Shown: positions 59,145-64,000 of the stretch, piece after piece
Layout of the letters: each line of letters begins with the position of its first letter
Position numbering within the stretch: position 1 is the stretch's first letter
DNA from: 'Nostoc azollae' 0708
GTDB taxonomy: Bacteria; Cyanobacteriota; Cyanobacteriia; Cyanobacteriales; Nostocaceae
DNA: 64,000 nt
Direction: 5' to 3'
Assembly (NCBI RefSeq): GCF_000196515.1
Contig: NC_014248.1
Location: forward strand, 5,150,001 to 5,214,000
The notes under the pieces: model-generated
Told to the model about the DNA's origin: nothing
What the model saw: only the letters and a program-made list of their open reading frames with translations
Database searches by the model: none
Translations under genes and position numbers: made by a program

Positions 59145-60288
59145 TAGTAATTGATAATGTAAGGATTGAGGTGGTGGGGTATTGACAAGTGTGATAGGTG
59201 AGGCAGAATATAGCAGTTATGGAAAAGAGGCTGCCACCAAAACTAGACAGAGAGATATTGAAGCAGTTGGCAACAGAGGAACTGGTAGAAATCATTATTG
59301 ACTAGGGGAAAAGTATAGAGAACCTAAGAAATAGAGTAGTAGAACTGGAAAAACAAATAGAGAAACTCAAAGTCAGTAGAGATTTAGAGACCATAAGATT
59401 ATCCAAAGCACCCTTGGGAGACATCCTCAAAAAAACCGAGAACAAACAACAAGAGAAACCAGAAGAAAACCAGACACGAAACCGGAAACCAGGAGGACAA
59501 CCAGGGCATAGGGGAAAAAGGAGAAAGGTGTTTGGTGGAGTAGATAGAATAGATTTGAGATAGTGAGACGGCAAGTGTGTGGATCGTGAGGTCAGGGGCA
59601 ATTGTTTGGCGAAGTAATAAAAATCCAAACACAATAACTAGGGGAGTTGGTGGACAGGCCAATCCAAATAGTAGAAAATCAAAGATATACGTGGATTTGC
59701 AGTGTGTGTGGGGAAACACAAAGGGCACACACACTGGTCACCAGAGATAGTACTGGGACAAGATATAGGAATCACAGGACAAGCTTTTTTGGGATGGATC
59801 AATAACTAGGGCCATTGACCCTATGAAAAAGAATACTTCTTGTTGTGGGAACTGGGTCAAATAGAAATTGGAGTGGGAACATTAGTAGGTACCAATGAAG
59901 GAATAGATGGTCCAGTGGCTCAAAGTATTCATAGCCTCAAACAGTGGATAAAACAAACCCAGCCTCATATCCCTGGGGATGAAACACCCTGGGTAGTCAA
60001 AGGAGTGAAAAGATGGTTATGGATTTTTGCCAATAGTGACTTCCCTTTATTTGATGGGTCTGATACTCCTTGTCCTGGCGAATTAGAATCTATTGTGGGT
60101 TCAAGTTACTCTGGTGTACTCAGTTCTGATGACTTTACTGCCTATAAGGGTTATCCGGTCACAGCTCAACAGAAATGTCAGGCACATCTACCCTACCCCG
60201 TCACTTCAAGACACTAATCAAGATTCCTGGCTTCAATCACCAAAAAATCGGCACAAAATTCATCGACCTCATAGATGAAGGTTTTAAA

Positions 60289-62482
60289 CCCACCTTCCGC
60301 ACCCTAACTGTCACAGATAGTAGTACACAATAACTAAAACTCCTGCAAGGAAGAAAAGGCTTAATGAGAACAAGGATGATTAAAATGGCAATAGAGTGAG
60401 AGAATAAAGTTTTGTAAAGAAGATAAAAGAAAAGAAAATTTAATGATTCAAAAATTAAATTATAACAGAAGAAGAAATGATTGAATCACAACAGGAGTTG
60501 TGGATAATTCTGTTGTGAAATCAAAGCTTCAAAAAATGGAAATTCAAAACCTATACCATTGAGGCATAGTAGCAGGAATAATAGACGCCATAGGAGTAGT
60601 AGAAATAATCCTTGAAATTGGAGAGAAAGTAAGTCCGGGTCATGTAGTAAAAGCCATGATAATCAACGGGTTAGGATTTGTATAAAAACCCTTATATATG
60701 TTTCCCCAAGATTTTGAAACAATCCCCTGTGACCATCTAATAGGAGCAGGAGTCAAACCAGAATATCTCAAGGACGATAAACTGGGGAGAGTCATGGATA
60801 AACTATTTATAAAAGGATTGGATAGAATATTTTTTATTGTCGCCTTAAAAGCAGCCCAAAAATTTGGAGTATCCCTATGAGCAGGGCATCTAGACTCATC
60901 ATAAATGCAGATACATGGGCAATATAACACCAGCTTACCAGAAGTAATATTTGAGAGTCAAAAAGTAGGAAATAATCAAGAAATAGAAGAATTAGCAGTA
61001 AAATCACCAAAAGAAATAACCATCACCTACGGTTATTCTGGTCACCATAGACTGGAGTTAAAACAGTTCATCATAGAAATGATATGTTCAGGAGATGGAG
61101 ACATACCAATATATATTTTTAAAACTAGCATCGGGACACCAAGCAGATTCATCATGCTTTGGTAAAATAGCAGTAGAGTACCAAAAACAATTAAAAGTTA
61201 ACAGTCTCATAGTAGCAGACTGGGCCTTATATACAGAATCAAATCTGAAAATGATGTCAGATTTAAGCTGGTTATGTCCAGTGCCATTAAGCGTAGAATC
61301 AGCACAATGATTAATATCAACATTACCAGAACCAGAATTTATTGATAGTAACTTACCCGGATATAAACTAGCTTCAAAAACAGTAAATTATGCAGGCATA
61401 GAACAAAGATGGTTAGTAGTGTAAAGTCAAGAAAGAAGAGAATTAGACCTGGGTAAACTCTCACAAAAAATTACCAAGGCACAATCAAAAGCTGTGCAAG
61501 ATATCACCAGAAAAATTTGCTTGTGAAGGTGATGCTATCAAGGGGTTATCTAAACTATTCAAACAATTCAAATATCACCGAATTAACCAGAGTAACGTTA
61601 CTCAAATCAAATCTAAGAAAAAAGATAGTTCAGGAGAGATATCCTAATGAAATATCAGCTAAATTCTCCCAGAATGAAAGTAAAATTAATACAGAATTTC
61701 TAAGGGCAGGGCGTTTTATTTTTGCTACAAACTTTTTGGATTCCAATGAACTTACCCATGACTCCATCTTGAATGAATATAAAGCTCAACAGTCTTGTGA
61801 GAGAGGGTTTGCTTTTCTCAAAGACCCATTATTTTTTGCAGACAGTATTTTCCTAAAAAGTCCAGAGAGAATAGAGTCCCTGGGAATGATTATGGGTTTA
61901 TGTCTGCTGGTTTATACTTTAGGGCAACGACAAATTAGAACCCCTTTGAGAGAGTCTCAATCAACCTTAAAAAATCAATTGGGCAAACCAACTGACCGCC
62001 CCACTTTACGCTGGATTTTTCCATGCTTTCAGTCTATTCATTTAGTTACAGTTAACCAAGAAAAACACATCTGTTACTGGACTCAAGAGAGATATTTCAT
62101 TATGAATCTTTTACCAGAGCATTGTTTTCCCTACTATCAATTACTTACCTAATTTTCCTCTCTATTAATTTAATTTTTATCAGAAAATAACCTAATGTCG
62201 TTGATTTATAGCTCTATTTTACTATGTCCATAATTTCTTTTTTTACTTCAATCTATTAGTCTAAGTTATGATTTATCTCTTGAATATCTTCATTTATCTG
62301 TTGACTCCTCTGGGCGGTGTTCTTTCTTATTGCTCCTTATTGAGAATAGCTTTTGATCCTATTTTTGGTGCTTTACTGTTTCTCCAATGCCTTTTTTCAC
62401 TGCATATGTTTGTTTTTATGCTCCCTTGCATTTTTTGTCTCCGTAATTTCCCTCTGTAGCAGTTTAGGGTGCGGAATGTGGG
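60289..62482. mobile_element. IS1634-type insertion sequence inside IS66
   Basis: 2194 bases with inverted ends: left cccaccttccgcaccctaac, right (complement) cccacattccgcaccctaaa. Both flanks are TTTAAA (60283-60288 and 62483-62488), a six-base duplication fitting AT-rich target sites used by IS1634-type elements. The interior carries one transposase pseudogene and about 330 bases of non-coding sequence after it (62153-62482), in which I see nothing else. Confidence 0.8.
60536..62152 (+). pseudogene. IS1634-family transposase, many stops
   Basis: Starts MEIQNLYH*GIVAGIIDAIG, then GHVVKAMIINGLGFV*KPLY, GVKPEYLKDDKLGRVMDKLF, ALKAAQKFGVSL*AGHLDSS, YSGHHRLELKQFIIEM, SLIVADWALYTESNLKMMSD, and an intact end (ATNFLDSNELTHDSILNEYK, QQSCERGFAFLKDPLFFADS, LKSPERIESLGMIMGLCLLV). 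ADWALY and QSCERGFAFLKDP carry the catalytic residues of the IS1634/IS4-like DDE family. At least six stops or frame breaks. Confidence 0.85.
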
Positions 62483-62872
62483 TTTAAAAACTACCCTTTA
62501 TTGCAACAAACCCAAAACCTTCATGAATTCTTGACTTGGCCATCCTAGTTTCAACCAAAAGTTGAATCTTCCATTCATTCATTGATAAAGCCCCAGGGGA
62601 ACCTGGGAAACTTTTACTTTCCTTAGGCAATAGACCTTGATCATAATTTAGCTGAACCAAGGTTAGGTTTAGCACTGACACATCGAAAAGTCTGTGGTGA
62701 TTCTCTTTCTCTGGAGCTATTCCAACATCCTGCCAATTTATTGACGGTTATACAAACTTGTCCCCGTCAAGCACTTCCTCTAATTGAGTTTTTTGACCAA
62801 CCTATGAAAGCCATGGTTCACTCTGCTTTCCATACACCTTTTTTAATCCCTCTTCCTTAGACCTAAATCCTT

Positions 62873-63995
62873 ACGAAAGAATGATAAAAGTGGGACCATC
62901 GAGTTTTGGCAGAAAGACTCAAATAGGAAGTAAACCATTGAGATAAGCACAAGGAAGGGAAAGGATTTGGTAGACACTTTCAACATTCCACTGTGGGCCA
63001 GAAATTTTAATCCTTGCTCCAATCTGTTGAATAGCAGATTCGACAGATCCAGAACCAATAGAACACAGTTATTTAGCTTGGTAGTAGGTGTAGTTAATAA
63101 TGCCAGTGGGATGTTTTTCGCCTATGTCGAAAAACTTCTTAACTTGTTTGCCTCGACAATTATTAAATAAAGGTTGAATCGGCTCTATCTGACCTTACCA
63201 CAATAAACTCCCAACAGCTTGGAGACGCTTTAAATAACCACTAATTTGATAAAGATTCTCTTTGAGGTGATACCAATCTACAATTTCCAAAGGTTTGAAT
63301 TTTTCAGTTCCAAACTCTTTAACTAAATTCCAAACTCCATCATGACCATCCCCCAAACACACAAGGGGTTAACCAAAGACTGGCTATTAACATAACCAAC
63401 TAATGAATGACTGGTTGTTATCAAAAAATGCGCCATCATAAATTCCTTGTAGACGAAGGGTTTTATAGTCTCGCCAGTACCAGCCTGCTTGTGGTGTTTG
63501 CCCCCTATTTGTACTTTTCCACCATCCACCCTCACTTCACAGACAGCTTGTTTTCCTTGTGGTAGCTCCCAATCTTGTTCCACAACTATTTTTTGTTGCC
63601 TCCTATGGCCAACTTTTACTCCTGTTAATGCCTCAATTTCAACTTCTGCTTTTTGATATGATTCCTTAGCTGATAGCCTCAAGCAGCACTTTTGAAGTAA
63701 TGGACCTAATCGACTTCTTGGCTTCAAACCCAGTCTCTGCAACTATTTAGCTTTTAGTTTTAGTTCTCCTCTCCTACCAAGGTTTTGACTTTCCTGGTTT
63801 TACCTACTTTCCTTCCGCTTGTTCCTTCAATAAAAAAAGGGCTATTTCTGGACTTACCACTTCTAATATTTGACTCCTTACTGTTTTTTCTATGCCTTCC
63901 AAGTCTGTTATCTGACTTTTGTCTGCTTCTTCATATAACAATGTTGCCTATTCTTCTAAGCAGGCTTTGAGCCGTTCTTTTTTATCCTGGTTCAT
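62873..63995 (-). pseudogene. ISKra4-family transposase, second copy
   Basis: Begins MNQDKKERLKACLEE*, then LLYEEADKSQITDLEGIEKT and VRSQILEVVSPEIALFLLKE; RSRLGPLLQKCCLRLSAKES; VEIEALTGVKVGHRRQQKIV; VCEVRVDGGKVQIGGKHHKQ. A frame break near 63320 follows, then KPLEIVDWYHLKENLYQISG and GSGSVESAIQQIGARIKISG, ending SVYQILSLPCAYLNGLL. DGGKV, DWYHLKENLY and GSGxVES are the catalytic blocks. At least three stops. It begins only 5 bases from the window edge, so its 5' end may extend outside. Confidence 0.85.
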
Positions 63996-64000
63996 GGTTG

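Larger units (their letters stand above)
59219..62860 (+). pseudogene. IS66-family transposase, interrupted by an IS1634-type element
   Basis: Part one (59219-60288): MEKRLPPKLDREILKQLATE, a TAG-containing IIID*GKSIENLRNRVVEL, then KPGGQPGHRG, degenerate zinc region with stops, then open YEKEYFLLWELGQIEIGVGT to IPGFNHQKIGTKFIDLIDEG. Part two (62489-62860): NYPLLQQTQNLHEFLTWPSQ, ending LDHNLAEPRLGLALTHRKVC and HPANLLTVIQTCPRQALPLI. HNLAExxLRLA is the C-terminal IS66 catalytic Glu block. Joining at TTTAAA gives an unbroken G-F-K-N-Y. Stops and frameshifts exist on both sides. Confidence 0.85.

Noticed and set aside
62268-62459. A 63-residue hydrophobic protein
   Set aside because: It lies in the non-coding tail of the IS1634-type element; hydrophobicity comes from T-rich sequence.

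Overview
The window looks like chromosomal DNA of a filamentous, heterocyst-type (Nostocales) cyanobacterium. Evidence: GCGATCGC-type (HIP1) octamers inside genes, a Psb34-like photosystem gene, the photosystem II S4 protein, a CrtO-type ketolase, a CYP110-like P450, a phytochrome with a Cys-His chromophore site, a kaiA-kaiB-kaiC cluster followed by a TolC/HgdD-like gene, and seven-base tandem repeats in many spacers. Between intact housekeeping genes lie many broken genes and dead insertion sequences. That mixture fits a cyanobacterium with an eroding genome, such as the Azolla symbiont 'Nostoc azollae'; the species is inference only.

Layout. 1-8.6 kb: psb34, tRNA-Val, a DUF2227 gene, mazG, a broken solute-binding protein, a DUF29 gene, two unidentified genes and acetyl-CoA synthetase. 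8.7-16.1 kb: a decayed accessory zone with a split unknown gene, an ISKra4 transposase interrupted by an IS701 element, unknown fragments, an IS5 element inside a foldback repeat, and a wrecked cation P-type ATPase. 16.3-17.7 kb: type II NADH dehydrogenase. 17.8-22.4 kb: a second graveyard with DUF4926, IS701, PIN-domain and tcmP remnants, the last split by an unclassified element (copy A). 22.5-25.4 kb: ileS. 25.5-28.0 kb: a small repeat, a DUF2993 pseudogene and an IS66-like pseudogene. 28.2-38.3 kb: crtO, a saccharopine dehydrogenase-like gene, element copy B, an antiporter remnant, a P450, bioB, a GNAT pseudogene and selO. 38.5-51.6 kb: a broken and an intact GGDEF regulator, a phytochrome hybrid kinase, glycerate kinase, a DUF565 gene, a lipoprotein, a moxR pseudogene, an ArnT-like glycosyltransferase and a CBS-type hybrid kinase. 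52.2-59.1 kb: kaiA, kaiB, kaiC, the tolC/hgdD-like gene, two conserved unknown genes and the S4 gene. 59.2-64 kb: IS66 interrupted by an IS1634-type element, then a second ISKra4 pseudogene.

Functional themes are light and time sensing (phytochrome, REC-GGDEF, Kai clock, hybrid kinase), photosynthesis and carotenoid support, and central metabolism. I found no intact defence system, CRISPR array or biosynthetic cluster. The most interesting signals are the shortened kaiA with an apparent leftover of its receiver-like domain, a small mobile repeat placed directly in front of kaiB, two nested insertions whose target duplications can still be read, and an unidentified two-gene unit at 4.7-5.9 kb.
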